A stretch of 64,000 nucleotides of DNA from Alkalibaculum sporogenes. Lineage in GTDB: Bacteria; Bacillota; Clostridia; Eubacteriales; Alkalibacteraceae. Where the stretch lies: assembly GCF_009362815.1 (NCBI RefSeq), contig NZ_WHNX01000013.1, positions 1-64,000 of the forward strand, written 5' to 3'. A model generated the notes under the pieces. The model was not told the origin of the DNA. It did not search any database and saw only the letters and a program-made list of their open reading frames with translations. The position numbers and the translations under genes were made by a program. Of the stretch, positions 17,439 through 25,956 are shown piece by piece; the first letter of the stretch is position 1, and every line of letters starts with the position of its first letter.

Positions 17439-17443
17439 GTAAA
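17415..17443 (-). promoter_or_regulatory. Promoter of ablA-ablB
   Basis: On the minus strand TTTACA (17443-17438), a 17-bp spacer and TATAAT (17420-17415). The start point would fall about 30 bp before the ablA ATG, with the second operator arm at the start site. Confidence 0.75.
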
Positions 17444-17479
17444 ATATTATCTAATTTTAACTCTCTTATTTAGCAATGA

Positions 17480-17520
17480 ATAAAAATTCCTACTCAATAA
17501 AGTTTCACTTTATTTAATGT
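17480..17520 (+). repeat. Dispersed repeat family R3, copy 1
   Basis: The stretch CTACTCAATAAAGTTTCAC and flanks recur at 51117-51153 (same strand) and 57976-58011 (opposite strand). Its core ATAAAGTTTCACTTTAT can form a small hairpin. Located between ablA and spoIVA. Confidence 0.7.
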
Positions 17521-17615
17521 ATTACACGATTAAATAAAAAAAAAATTATTTCTTGCATATATAAAGTCTCCTTGAATAAGTATTATTATGGACAATGAAT
17601 CGAGGAGGTTTTTGG

Positions 17616-19082
17616 ATGAATTTTAATGTATATGAAGATATAGCACAGAGGACTAATGGTGATATTTATTTGGGAGTTGTTGGACCAGTAAGAACTGGAA
17701 AATCCACCTTTATTAAAAAGTTTATGGAAAAGTTAGTTATTCCTAATATGGAACATGAATTTCAAGCTTTACGAGCAAAAGATGAGTTGCCACAGAGTGG
17801 TTCTGGCAGAACAATAATGACTACAGAACCTAAATTTGTTCCCAATGAAGCAATCAACGTAAGCTTAGATGACAAAAGTAGCATGAAAGTTAGATTAATT
17901 GACTGTGTGGGATATCTTATTGACGATGTAATTGGATCAGTTGAAGATGGAGCTCCACGTATGATTATGACGCCTTGGAGCGATACTCCTGTAACATTTG
18001 CTAAAGCGGCAGAAACAGGGACACAGAAAGTAATTCAAGATCACTCAACTATTGGTATACTAGTAACAACTGATGGTTCTATTGTAGATATACCTAGAGA
18101 AAAATATTTAGAAGCTGAGGAGCGAGTAGTAAAGGAGCTAAAAGAGATTAATAAACCTTTTGTAATTATATTAAATACTAGATATCCAAATAGTGAAGAA
18201 ATATCTGTACTTAAAGATCAATTAGCTGAAAAATACGATACAACTGTAATTCCTGTCGATATAGCTAATATTGAAGTAAAGGATATTACTAATATATTAC
18301 AAGAAGTCTTATACGAATTCCCAATTAAAGAAATTAAATTTAATGTACCTATTTGGTTAAAGGGAATAGATGACAGTGAAGTTGTTAAACAAAATATGAT
18401 GGAACTGATACAACAAAAAATAAGTAGTTCTGTAAAAATAAGAGATATTTTAAGAGAAGTAGAGGTTGACTTTACTAATATTTCAGTAAAACCAGGAAAA
18501 ATTAATTTAGGTAAAGGTGAGATTAATTTTGACTTTAATGTGGATGACAAAACATTTTATAGTTCTCTAAACTTAAACACATCAGAACAGCTAAATAATA
18601 AATTAGATTTGATGAACTATATAAAAGAAATATCAGAGATAAATGCTGAGTACACAAAAATAAAAAGTGCCCTAGATAGCGCAAAAAATAGAGGATATGG
18701 AATTGTATTACCAGAATCAAGTGAATTGAAATTAGAAAGTCCTGAAATATCTGGTCATGGAAATAGATATGGAATGAGATTAAAAGCTAGTGCTCCTTCT
18801 ATTCACTTAATAAGCGCTCACGTTGATACTGAAGTAACACCTTTCATAGGATCTCAGAGTGAGTGTGAGAGAATTATGAGTGAGATGATGGAACAATTTG
18901 AAGAAGACCCAGAAAAAATGTGGCAAATGGAAATCTTCGGAAAGAACCTAAACGAATTAGTTATGACTAATCTAAATAGCAAAATAGCAAGAATGTCAGA
19001 GGATAACCAAGATAAGATAAAAGCAACTCTTTCAAAAGTACTCAACGAAAATGGAAGAGGAATAGTGTTTATAATTATTTAA
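17616..19082 (+). CDS. spoIVA: Stage IV sporulation protein A, spore coat ATPase
   Basis: An ATPase that polymerises on the forespore surface and forms the base on which coat and cortex assemble. 488 residues, near the usual 492. The N-terminal GTPase-like domain begins NVYEDIAQRTNGDIYLGVVG with Walker A GPVRTGKST at 23-31 and the conserved SDTPVTFAKAAETGTQKVI. Middle and C-terminal domains are complete. GAGGAGG sits 7 bases before the chosen ATG; an in-frame ATG at 17595 lacks a site. Expression should depend on sigma-E in the mother cell, but I see no convincing sigma-E promoter upstream. It shows the organism can make spores. Confidence 0.97.
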   Translation: MNFNVYEDIAQRTNGDIYLGVVGPVRTGKSTFIKKFMEKLVIPNMEHEFQALRAKDELPQSGSGRTIMTTEPKFVPNEAINVSLDDKSSMKVRLIDCVGYLIDDVIGSVEDGAPRMIMTPWSDTPVTFAKAAETGTQKVIQDHSTIGILVTTDGSIVDIPREKYLEAEERVVKELKEINKPFVIILNTRYPNSEEISVLKDQLAEKYDTTVIPVDIANIEVKDITNILQEVLYEFPIKEIKFNVPIWLKGIDDSEVVKQNMMELIQQKISSSVKIRDILREVEVDFTNISVKPGKINLGKGEINFDFNVDDKTFYSSLNLNTSEQLNNKLDLMNYIKEISEINAEYTKIKSALDSAKNRGYGIVLPESSELKLESPEISGHGNRYGMRLKASAPSIHLISAHVDTEVTPFIGSQSECERIMSEMMEQFEEDPEKMWQMEIFGKNLNELVMTNLNSKIARMSEDNQDKIKATLSKVLNENGRGIVFIII

Positions 19083-19092
19083 CAAACTGATT

Positions 19093-19134
19093 AATAAAGC
19101 TCTAGCGAGAGTTATCGCAAGAGCTTTTATTTTA
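19093..19134 (+). terminator. Terminator after spoIVA
   Basis: AAAGCTCT pairs with AGAGCTTT, with an inner GCGA/TCGC stem, followed by TATTTTA. Confidence 0.75.
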
Positions 19135-19185
19135 CAGATAAATTAACAAGATTGAATATATTATATTTATAGATTAAGATTGTGC

Positions 19186-19214
19186 TTGATAAATATTAGA
19201 GGTATTATTATAAT
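19186..19214 (+). promoter_or_regulatory. Promoter of the tRNA-Pro gene
   Basis: TTGATA (19186-19191), 17-bp spacer, TATAAT (19209-19214). The tRNA begins 16 bp further on. Confidence 0.75.
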
Positions 19215-19229
19215 ATATATTATGTATAT

Positions 19230-19306
19230 CTGGGTGTAGCGCAGTTTGGTAGCGCGCGTGAATGGGGTTCACGAGGCCGGAGGTTCAAATCCTCTCACTC
19301 AGACCA
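19230..19306 (+). tRNA. tRNA-Pro (anticodon GGG)
   Basis: A 77-nt cloverleaf with encoded CCA. Acceptor CTGGGTG pairs with CACTCAG (one G-T), discriminator A, then CCA at 19304-19306. The D stem is GCGC/GCGC, the anticodon stem CGTGA/TCACG (19257-19261 and 19269-19273). The loop ATGGGGT gives anticodon GGG with G37, as in proline tRNAs. The T arm is GGAGG-TTCAAAT-CCTCT. It reads CCC and CCU. It lies between spoIVA and the ylm cluster. Confidence 0.93.
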
Positions 19307-19364
19307 TTTTTATACGAAATTATTAGACAAGCTCTTCTTATGCTAAAGGAATAGGTGATCTGAA

Positions 19365-20642
19365 ATGGCGAAAAAAAAGAAAAGAGCAAATAATAATATA
19401 TTGTTTTACATTGCTATAGCAACTGTGCTTATACTCATATGGGCCAATTATAATAGTAAAAAAGTTCAAATTTTATCAATAGAAGAATATAGCGAGACTT
19501 ACGAAACAGAAGCTATAATTATTAAAAACGAAGAAATAAAAAACTTAAACAATCAAGTAGATTTCACGGTAAAAGAAGGTCAAAGAGTATCTATAAACAA
19601 AGTATTATCTGACTCTAAGAATATTACTTTTACTGAATACTATAATAGAGAAATCGATATAATAAACTGGATTTTAGACAATGAAGCGTATACAGATAAG
19701 AACTTATTTGATAGAGATATTTCTATGATAGATGAACAAATTGAAGATATTGAAAAAGATATTTCATGGGCTGAAAATTTTAATGATTCCGATAAGATAC
19801 AAAATTTAGAGCAAAAAAAAGATGAATTATTAAAGCAGAAATCTTATATAATTAATTCGTTTCAGTATATAGGCCTTAATAAAGACACATTAATTGAGTT
19901 GAAAGAAAAATATAGTGGAGTAAAAGACAGTACAGGTTCGAGTTTCACTCTCAATAAACTAAATTTTAATTTCCCTGGATTTATCTATTTTAAATCCGAT
20001 GGCTATGAGAACGTATTAAGTAAAAACATATTAGAATTCTTAACACCTGAGTACATACGAAATTTAGAGAATTATAATAAAAATAATAATGAAACCAGTC
20101 AAACTATAAAGATAGTTGACGATACATATGTATACTTGAGTATAGTATCATCGAAGGATTTAGTACTTAACCAGGAAGAAAGAGTATTAGAAAGAAAAGA
20201 AGAAATAATGGAAACCTTAGAAATAGATAGTTTAAACGAATATTATGAATATCTGAATTCGCGCTTTGATGTACTAAAAAGGTTTCCGAGTATACAGTTT
20301 GAGTATGAAGATACTAAGAATAAAGGTTATATTATTGATATTCGCGAATATGGCGAAGAGAAGCTAATTATTTTACAATTAAAAGATAATATTAATCAAA
20401 AGTTTTTAGCTGAACGGCAGGCACAATTAAGTCTAATTACATATGCTCGTGATGGATATATTATACCTGAGAAGTCTTTAGTTAAAGTAGATGGAAAAGA
20501 CAATATAGTGATCATGAGTAAAGGATATTTAAAAAAGTATGTAGAGGTAACAATATCCAACAAAAATAATGGAAATGTTTTTTTAGCTAATTCAGAGAAT
20601 GAAAATATAACGAATGGAATGAGATTAATAGTTAATCCATAG
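19365..20642 (+). CDS. HlyD-like membrane fusion protein
   Basis: A 425-residue protein with a basic N terminus (AKKKKRANN), one transmembrane helix at about 10-28 and a large extracytoplasmic part. A predicted coiled coil at about 105-170 lies between two lipoyl-like halves (EAIIIKNEE...VKEGQRVS and GYIIPEKSLVKVDGKDNIV), the layout of HlyD/MFP adaptors. No transporter genes adjoin it. Instead it heads the yggS-sepF-yggT-ylmH cell-division cluster, a position where HlyD-like proteins are found in other Clostridia. AGGTGAT precedes the ATG. The role is unknown; an envelope or division function is inferred from position only. Confidence 0.75.
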   Translation: MAKKKKRANNNILFYIAIATVLILIWANYNSKKVQILSIEEYSETYETEAIIIKNEEIKNLNNQVDFTVKEGQRVSINKVLSDSKNITFTEYYNREIDIINWILDNEAYTDKNLFDRDISMIDEQIEDIEKDISWAENFNDSDKIQNLEQKKDELLKQKSYIINSFQYIGLNKDTLIELKEKYSGVKDSTGSSFTLNKLNFNFPGFIYFKSDGYENVLSKNILEFLTPEYIRNLENYNKNNNETSQTIKIVDDTYVYLSIVSSKDLVLNQEERVLERKEEIMETLEIDSLNEYYEYLNSRFDVLKRFPSIQFEYEDTKNKGYIIDIREYGEEKLIILQLKDNINQKFLAERQAQLSLITYARDGYIIPEKSLVKVDGKDNIVIMSKGYLKKYVEVTISNKNNGNVFLANSENENITNGMRLIVNP

Positions 20643-20651
20643 GTGTAAACT

Positions 20652-21305
20652 ATGAATATAGAAAAAAATCTAGATCAAATAATTGAAACAATTCCTAGTG
20701 ATGTGAATCTAGTAGCTGTAACAAAAAACAGGACAGTTGAAGAGATTCAAAGAGTAGTTGATTATGGAATTATAGATCTTGGAGAAAATAGAGTTCAAGA
20801 ATTAATAGAAAAATTTGATAAGGTTGTTGGGGATGTAAGATGGCATTTAATTGGACATCTACAGACTAATAAGGTTAAGTACATTATTGATAAAGTACAT
20901 CTTATTCACTCTGTAGATAGCTTAAAGCTAGCAAAAGAGATCTCAAGTCAATCGAAGAAAAATAATATCTTCACTAAAATATTAATTCAGATAAATGTAT
21001 CTAGAGAAGAAAGTAAATATGGCATTTATTTGCAAGATATAGAGTCATTTTTGTATGCTATTGACGAATTAGAGAATATTTCTGTCCAGGGCTTAATGAC
21101 AATGGCACCCAATATTGAAAATATTGAAGAAATTCGTCATATTTTTAGGAAATTAAAAGAATTATATGATAAAATAAAGGATAAACAAAACTTATATAAA
21201 AATGTAGATATGAACTTCTTATCAATGGGTATGACTAATGATTATAGTACCGCTTTAGAAGAAGGATCTAATATAGTTAGAATAGGAAGAGGTATTTTTG
21301 TATAA
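20652..21305 (+). CDS. PLP homeostasis protein, YggS/YlmE family
   Basis: A 217-residue fold-type III PLP-binding protein with no known catalytic reaction; relatives control pyridoxal phosphate and amino acid balance. PLP lysine is in LVAVTKNRTVEE (near K25). LGENRVQEL, WHLIGHLQTNKVK and the C-terminal LSMGMTNDYSTALEEGSNIVRIGRGIF are all typical. It starts 9 bp after the HlyD-like gene, with its ribosome site overlapping that gene's stop. It belongs to the ylmE-sepF-ylmG-ylmH cluster. Confidence 0.93.
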   Translation: MNIEKNLDQIIETIPSDVNLVAVTKNRTVEEIQRVVDYGIIDLGENRVQELIEKFDKVVGDVRWHLIGHLQTNKVKYIIDKVHLIHSVDSLKLAKEISSQSKKNNIFTKILIQINVSREESKYGIYLQDIESFLYAIDELENISVQGLMTMAPNIENIEEIRHIFRKLKELYDKIKDKQNLYKNVDMNFLSMGMTNDYSTALEEGSNIVRIGRGIFV

Positions 21306-21323
21306 AATAAAAGGAGGATATTT

Positions 21324-21794
21324 ATGGCTAATAATTCATGGGGAAAAGTAAAAAATTTATTAGGTTTAGATATAGAAGATGAGTACGATGACGAAATGTT
21401 AGAAGAAGAAATCGAAGAAGAAGAAGAGGTAGAAGAGAAAAATCTTTTCAATAAAAAAAATAAGAAAGATAAAGGTATCGCTATGACTACTGCAACAACT
21501 TCCAAAAATTCAAAGGTTTTAGTAGTGGAGCCAGAATTTTTTAACGATGCTCCATCTATATGTGAAAATTTAAAAAATAATAAGACTGTTGTAGTAAATC
21601 TAGAAAATACAGACTATGAAGATGGAAGAAAAATTTTTGATTTTCTAAGTGGAGCAGTATTTGCTTTAGATGGGACTATTCAAAAAATAAGTGAAAATGT
21701 TTTTATTTTGGCACCTAATACTGTAGATGTGATTACTGACGACATAGTATCTAATACTACAAAAGACATACTAGATTGGGATTACGAAAAGTAG
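21324..21794 (+). CDS. sepF: Cell division protein SepF
   Basis: A membrane-associated FtsZ-binding protein that organises the division ring. 156 residues. A short N-terminal amphipathic segment (about 5-15, WGKVKNLLGLD) should anchor it. An acidic low-complexity stretch rich in Glu (about 20-40) and a basic patch follow. The C-terminal SepF domain (about 65-150) contains VVVNLENTDYEDGRKIFDFL and GAVFALDGTIQKISENVFI. AAAGGAGG precedes the ATG. Confidence 0.95.
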   Translation: MANNSWGKVKNLLGLDIEDEYDDEMLEEEIEEEEEVEEKNLFNKKNKKDKGIAMTTATTSKNSKVLVVEPEFFNDAPSICENLKNNKTVVVNLENTDYEDGRKIFDFLSGAVFALDGTIQKISENVFILAPNTVDVITDDIVSNTTKDILDWDYEK

Positions 21795-21804
21795 GAGTGT
21801 GTAT

Positions 21805-22074
21805 ATGTATCAAACTTTAATATCCGCAGGAAATGTTTTGTTTCAAATTATGAGTATGCTGTTATTAGCTAATGTAATATTTAGTTGGATTAAACCTAAT
21901 AGGGAAAATCCCATAGTCAAGTTTATTTATAACGTAACTGAACCAATATTAGAACCATTTAGAAAGATAAAAATAGGAGGAGCACTTAACTTTTCAGCTT
22001 TTTTTGCAATATTATTTATTGAATATGTTCTAGCTCCTAGTTATAGATATCTAATTGGAATGTTGTTTTTATGA
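21805..22074 (+). CDS. YggT-family membrane protein (YlmG-like)
   Basis: An 89-residue membrane protein with two helices (about 7-27 and 62-85) and the family motif FSWIKPNRENPIVKFIYNVT followed by EPILEPFRK. YggT proteins are linked to division and osmotic tolerance, but the mechanism is unclear. I start at ATG 21805; TAGGAG is 7 bases upstream, whereas the in-frame GTG at 21799 is too close to it. The 3' end overlaps ylmH by 4 bp (ATGA). Confidence 0.88.
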   Translation: MYQTLISAGNVLFQIMSMLLLANVIFSWIKPNRENPIVKFIYNVTEPILEPFRKIKIGGALNFSAFFAILFIEYVLAPSYRYLIGMLFL

Positions 22075-22826
22075 GTCATAATTATAATAAGAATACAATT
22101 TTTTTAAAAAAAATAAGCTATCGTGCTGAGAGATTAGATGATAGTTTAGTTTTTTTTGACTTTTACGATCCCTCACAACAAAATGATATTAAACGAGAGC
22201 TTAGTCTATATGAAGGATTAAGTTATGAATTTTTCGGAGGACATAATTTGTCCGAAAGAAAAATGTTATGCATTTTCTCTACAAATAAAAAACAATGTAT
22301 TGAGTGGCCAATGTTAGTATGTAGTGCGTCAATAGATTTTAAAGTTGACCATCGTATGATTTTAGGCGCCATTATGCAATTAGGTATAAATAGAGAAACC
22401 CTTGGTGATATACTTATTCAAGATGATAAAGTGCAAATTGTAGCACGACAACATATTGCAAGTTATATATCTTATATATCTGTAAATTTACTAACGATAA
22501 AAGGTAGAGACACTCAATTTCTACTTGACGATATAACTGCTCTAAGTACTTACAAACAAAATTTTGAAATAATACAAGTAACTATTAATTCATTTAGAAT
22601 AGATGCTATTATAAGTGCTGCTTATGGAATTTCAAGAGATACTGCCACTGATATTATAAAAAAACGTGGTGTAAAAATAAACCATGAGGAGAAAATAAAA
22701 TCATCTCTAAATGCTCAAATAGGTGATTTGTTTTCAGTAAGAGGAAAAGGTAGATTTGTTTTAGATGAATTTAATGGATTAACGAAAAAAAATAAAAATA
22801 AAGTTACAATAAAAAAATACATGTGA
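22071..22826 (+). CDS. ylmH: S4-domain RNA-binding protein YlmH
   Basis: A 251-residue protein of the YlmH family, recently connected with rescue of stalled 50S-peptidyl-tRNA complexes in Bacillus. The N-terminal two thirds contain the family segment VDHRMILGAIMQLGINRETLGDI. The S4 domain is at about 175-240, with AAYGISRDTATDIIKKRGVKIN and the SVRGKGRFVL end. It is translationally coupled to the preceding yggT gene. rqcH, the other ribosome rescue factor, is encoded 1 kb downstream on the other strand. Confidence 0.92.
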   Translation: MSHNYNKNTIFLKKISYRAERLDDSLVFFDFYDPSQQNDIKRELSLYEGLSYEFFGGHNLSERKMLCIFSTNKKQCIEWPMLVCSASIDFKVDHRMILGAIMQLGINRETLGDILIQDDKVQIVARQHIASYISYISVNLLTIKGRDTQFLLDDITALSTYKQNFEIIQVTINSFRIDAIISAAYGISRDTATDIIKKRGVKINHEEKIKSSLNAQIGDLFSVRGKGRFVLDEFNGLTKKNKNKVTIKKYM

Positions 22827-22838
22827 GGTAAGTATAAA

Positions 22839-23747
22839 ATGGAAATATATAATTTTATTATCAAAGAGCAGGATTTAAAAAAGCGTTTGGATCAGTTTTT
22901 AAGTGAAGTTATCCCAGACTTATCTAGAACATATATAAAGAAATTAATTGAAGATGACAATGTTACCGTTAATTTAGATAAAAGCAAAGTAAGTTATAAG
23001 CTTCAAGAAGGTGATGAGGTGCAAATTGGAGTACCAACTCCTGAAAAAATAAATGTAGAACCTCAAGATATTAATTTAGATATTGTATATGAAGATGAAC
23101 ATCTTGTAGTAGTAAATAAAGTACAAGGGATGGTTGTTCACCCTGCACCAGGTAATTATAGTGATACCTTGGTAAATGCATTATTATTTCATATAAAAGA
23201 TCTATCAGATATTAACGGAGTATACAGACCTGGCATAGTTCATCGTATAGATAAAGATACATCAGGTTTATTAGTTGTTGCTAAGAGTGATTTAGCTCAT
23301 AAGTCATTGAGTATTCAATTAAAAGACCATACTATAAACAGAAAGTACATTGCATTAGTGGAAGGTACAATAGTAGAGGAAAATGGTACTATTGATGCCC
23401 CAATTGGTCGACATCAAAATAATAGAAAAAAGATGACTGTAACTGATAAAAATTCAAAAAATGCTATTACTCATTTTAAGGTTATACGTAGGTTTAATAA
23501 AAATACATTAATAGAAGCTAAATTAAAAACAGGTAGAACACATCAAATAAGAGTACACATGTCATTTATAGGTCATCCTGTGGTAGGAGATAATACCTAT
23601 GGTTTAATAAAACAAAAGTTATATTCAAAAGGTCAGCTGCTTCACGCTTACTTACTTGGATTTGACCACCCATCAACTGGAGAATATATGGAGTTTTCAT
23701 CAGAAGTGCCTAAATATTTTCAAGCAGTGCTAGATGAATTATCTTAA
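22839..23747 (+). CDS. 23S rRNA-type pseudouridine synthase, RluD/RluA family
   Basis: A 302-residue RluA-family pseudouridine synthase. An N-terminal S4 domain (about 12-75; KKRLDQFLSEVIPDLSRTYIKKLI) precedes the catalytic domain with the key Asp in HRIDKDTSGLLVVAKS (near residue 137). LKTGRTHQIRVHM and HPVVGDNTYG are also present. It is closest in layout to Bacillus YlyB / RluD, which modify 23S rRNA; the exact site cannot be told. GAGGTA precedes the ATG. In many relatives divIVA and lspA lie between ylmH and this gene; both are missing here. Confidence 0.93.
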   Translation: MEIYNFIIKEQDLKKRLDQFLSEVIPDLSRTYIKKLIEDDNVTVNLDKSKVSYKLQEGDEVQIGVPTPEKINVEPQDINLDIVYEDEHLVVVNKVQGMVVHPAPGNYSDTLVNALLFHIKDLSDINGVYRPGIVHRIDKDTSGLLVVAKSDLAHKSLSIQLKDHTINRKYIALVEGTIVEENGTIDAPIGRHQNNRKKMTVTDKNSKNAITHFKVIRRFNKNTLIEAKLKTGRTHQIRVHMSFIGHPVVGDNTYGLIKQKLYSKGQLLHAYLLGFDHPSTGEYMEFSSEVPKYFQAVLDELS

Positions 23748-23761
23748 TATTTAAAGTATGA

Positions 23762-23799
23762 TTTTTAAAGCTTTTAGTATTGTCTAAAAGCTTTAAAAA
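23762..23799. terminator. Bidirectional terminator between convergent genes
   Basis: TTTTTAAAGCTTTTAG (23762-23777) and its exact complement (23784-23799) form a 16-bp perfect stem with a 6-base loop and T tracts on both strands. It serves the pseudouridine synthase and rqcH. Confidence 0.9.
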
Positions 23800-23804
23800 G
23801 ACTA

Positions 23805-25571
23805 TTAATATTTAATCAAATCTAGTGATAAAATTTCTTCTTCATTAGGAGTTACATAGACTGTTTTTTGATCAGTATAAATGACCATACCTGTTTTTAA
23901 GCCTTTGGGTTTCTTAACGTATTTTACAGCTGTGAAATCAACAGGAATATTACTAGAATTCCTTAATTTGCTATAGTATGCAGCTAGTAGTGCTGCAGTA
24001 TAAACTAACTTTTCATCTACCTTGTCATAGTCTTTTTTAATTATCACATGAGAACCTGGAGCATCTTTTACATGCAGCCATAGATCAGTTTTAGATGCAA
24101 ATTTCATGGTTAGATACTCATTTTGTTTATTGTTTTTTCCAACATATATTTCAACATTATTAAAAACATATTTTAAAGGTTGAGATAGTACATCTTCTTT
24201 CTTTTTCTTTTTATTTTTACTTCCTTGAGGTTTTAAGTACCCATTTTCTATTAATTCTTCTTTAATTTCATTAAATTCATTTATTTCACTACATTTATTA
24301 ACATTATCAATTTGACTTTCTAAATAGTAAATTTCATCCTCGGTTATGGCGATCTGTTCTTCTAGATATTCTTTGGCTCTTTTTCCTTTGTTGTACTTCT
24401 TGAAGTATTTCTGCGCATTTTGTGAAGGTGACAATTGAATTGAGAGGGGGATTTCAATATCAACTCCAGTGTAATAGTCTAATAATACTGTAGATTGCTG
24501 CCCTTGTTTAAGTAAATAAATATTACTAGTAATAAGCTCTCCATATTTTCTGTAAATTTCAGAGTCATGTGCTTTTTGCAATTCGTCTAATTGCTTAGAC
24601 TTTTTATTGTAGTTTCTATCCAATTTGTTATTTAACATTTGCATTATGCTAGATGCTCTATTCTTTATTCGAGATAGATTATCTTTCAAATAATAATATT
24701 CTTCAAGCAATATAGAAATTGATTCATAATTTTGGATATCATATAGTTCGTAATAAGTAAAAGCTATAGCAGAAAAATCATAAATCTTGCTTTTATTGTG
24801 GTTTGTATACATAATAGGTTTCATATGATGTGTTAAATTATTAAAAAGAGCTGTAAAGGTTTCAAATAATTTTAGTTTATTTTCTTCACTTAAACTACCG
24901 ACTAATGTATCACTACTTATTTTAGCACGATGACATATCTCATGTGCTAGAGGGGGGCTAACTCCTATAAAAGAGTCCATTACAAATTTGTGAGTAGCCT
25001 TATTTTGTTTGTACAAATCAATAATTGATATAAAAGATTCAAGGTCCATTTCTCTTGGATCTCTTTTAGATTGAGGTGGATTGACATATTGTTTTCCTGG
25101 CAATACTTCTCTATAGCTACTAATATTTGTTCCAACTCTTTTAATACTATCTATAATTGTATTTTCAGGCTCGTTAATTAGTATGATATTGCTATGCCTT
25201 CCCATAATCTCAACTATTAGTTTTTTAGTTACATTATCACCTAACTCATTTTTCGAATTTAATGTTATTTCTATTATTCTATCTAAACTAACTTGACTAA
25301 TATCTAGAATAACAGCATTTTGAAGATTTTTTCTAAGTAACATACAAAACATTGGTGGAGCTAAAGGGTTGTTTTTTGTTTTGTTAGTTAAGTAGACACG
25401 AGGATTGTTATTATTAGCTGATAATAGTAAACTATACTTGTTTCCTTTGTTGCTAATATTTAATATTATCTCATCTGATTCTGGTTGATAAATTTTGTTG
25501 ATTTTACCTTGTATTAATTTGTTTTTAATTTCTTCCACTACACAAAATGTAGTTATTCCATCATATGGCAT
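23805..25571 (-). CDS. rqcH: Ribosome quality control protein RqcH (NFACT family)
   Basis: It binds stalled 50S-peptidyl-tRNA complexes and adds C-terminal alanine tails that mark the chain for degradation. 588 residues, the usual length. NFACT-N (about 1-230) begins MPYDGITTFCVVEEI and contains MLLRKNL and MGRHSNIILIN. HhH and coiled-coil regions (about 280-440) follow. The NFACT-R domain contains KTDLWLHVKDAPGSHVIIK. Older annotation calls such proteins fibronectin-binding. AAGGATG precedes the ATG. It is convergent with the pseudouridine synthase gene and divergent from dapF. Confidence 0.94.
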   Translation of the reverse strand: MPYDGITTFCVVEEIKNKLIQGKINKIYQPESDEIILNISNKGNKYSLLLSANNNNPRVYLTNKTKNNPLAPPMFCMLLRKNLQNAVILDISQVSLDRIIEITLNSKNELGDNVTKKLIVEIMGRHSNIILINEPENTIIDSIKRVGTNISSYREVLPGKQYVNPPQSKRDPREMDLESFISIIDLYKQNKATHKFVMDSFIGVSPPLAHEICHRAKISSDTLVGSLSEENKLKLFETFTALFNNLTHHMKPIMYTNHNKSKIYDFSAIAFTYYELYDIQNYESISILLEEYYYLKDNLSRIKNRASSIMQMLNNKLDRNYNKKSKQLDELQKAHDSEIYRKYGELITSNIYLLKQGQQSTVLLDYYTGVDIEIPLSIQLSPSQNAQKYFKKYNKGKRAKEYLEEQIAITEDEIYYLESQIDNVNKCSEINEFNEIKEELIENGYLKPQGSKNKKKKKEDVLSQPLKYVFNNVEIYVGKNNKQNEYLTMKFASKTDLWLHVKDAPGSHVIIKKDYDKVDEKLVYTAALLAAYYSKLRNSSNIPVDFTAVKYVKKPKGLKTGMVIYTDQKTVYVTPNEEEILSLDLIKY

Positions 25572-25956
25572 ATTATTTCATCCTTTTTATTTCAGTCGTA
25601 AATTATTCATTTAATAGATTAAGCAAAATTTCAATCACTTTGCCCAGTTTTAATTCTCACTTAGCAATCATTATATCATAAATTACACGTTAATATTATG
25701 ATCCATGGTTTGAGATTTTAAATCAACTTATTTAAGAATTACTAAGATTTATAGTGTAATAATGTAACACTTTATTTTGCTTGGATTTTAACATAAAAGA
25801 TTTTATTAAGTATTTAACTAAAATATAGTTTGTACTTTGTTCATTGTGTTATAATATATTAATATTCAAAACTTGAGATGAGGTAAATTGTTAATTGATT
25901 TTATCTTATGAAAGAATTGTTATAGCTAATTAACTGATTTGGCAAAGGGTGTTGTT
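25572..25956. other. 385-bp divergent intergenic region, rqcH / dapF
   Basis: Very AT-rich. A minus-strand TATAAT (25675-25670) without a good -35 may serve rqcH. A plus-strand extended -10 at 25847-25855 may serve dapF, leaving a leader of about 95 nt. I see no coding frame with a ribosome site and no strong hairpin. Confidence 0.5.
25847..25855 (+). promoter_or_regulatory. Extended -10 element upstream of dapF
   Basis: TGTTATAAT at 25847-25855. The -35 region is poor, as is tolerated with an extended -10. Confidence 0.5.

Noticed and set aside
17521-17600. Sigma-E promoter for spoIVA
   Set aside because: GCATATA is present, but no -10 near the CATACA consensus lies at the right distance.
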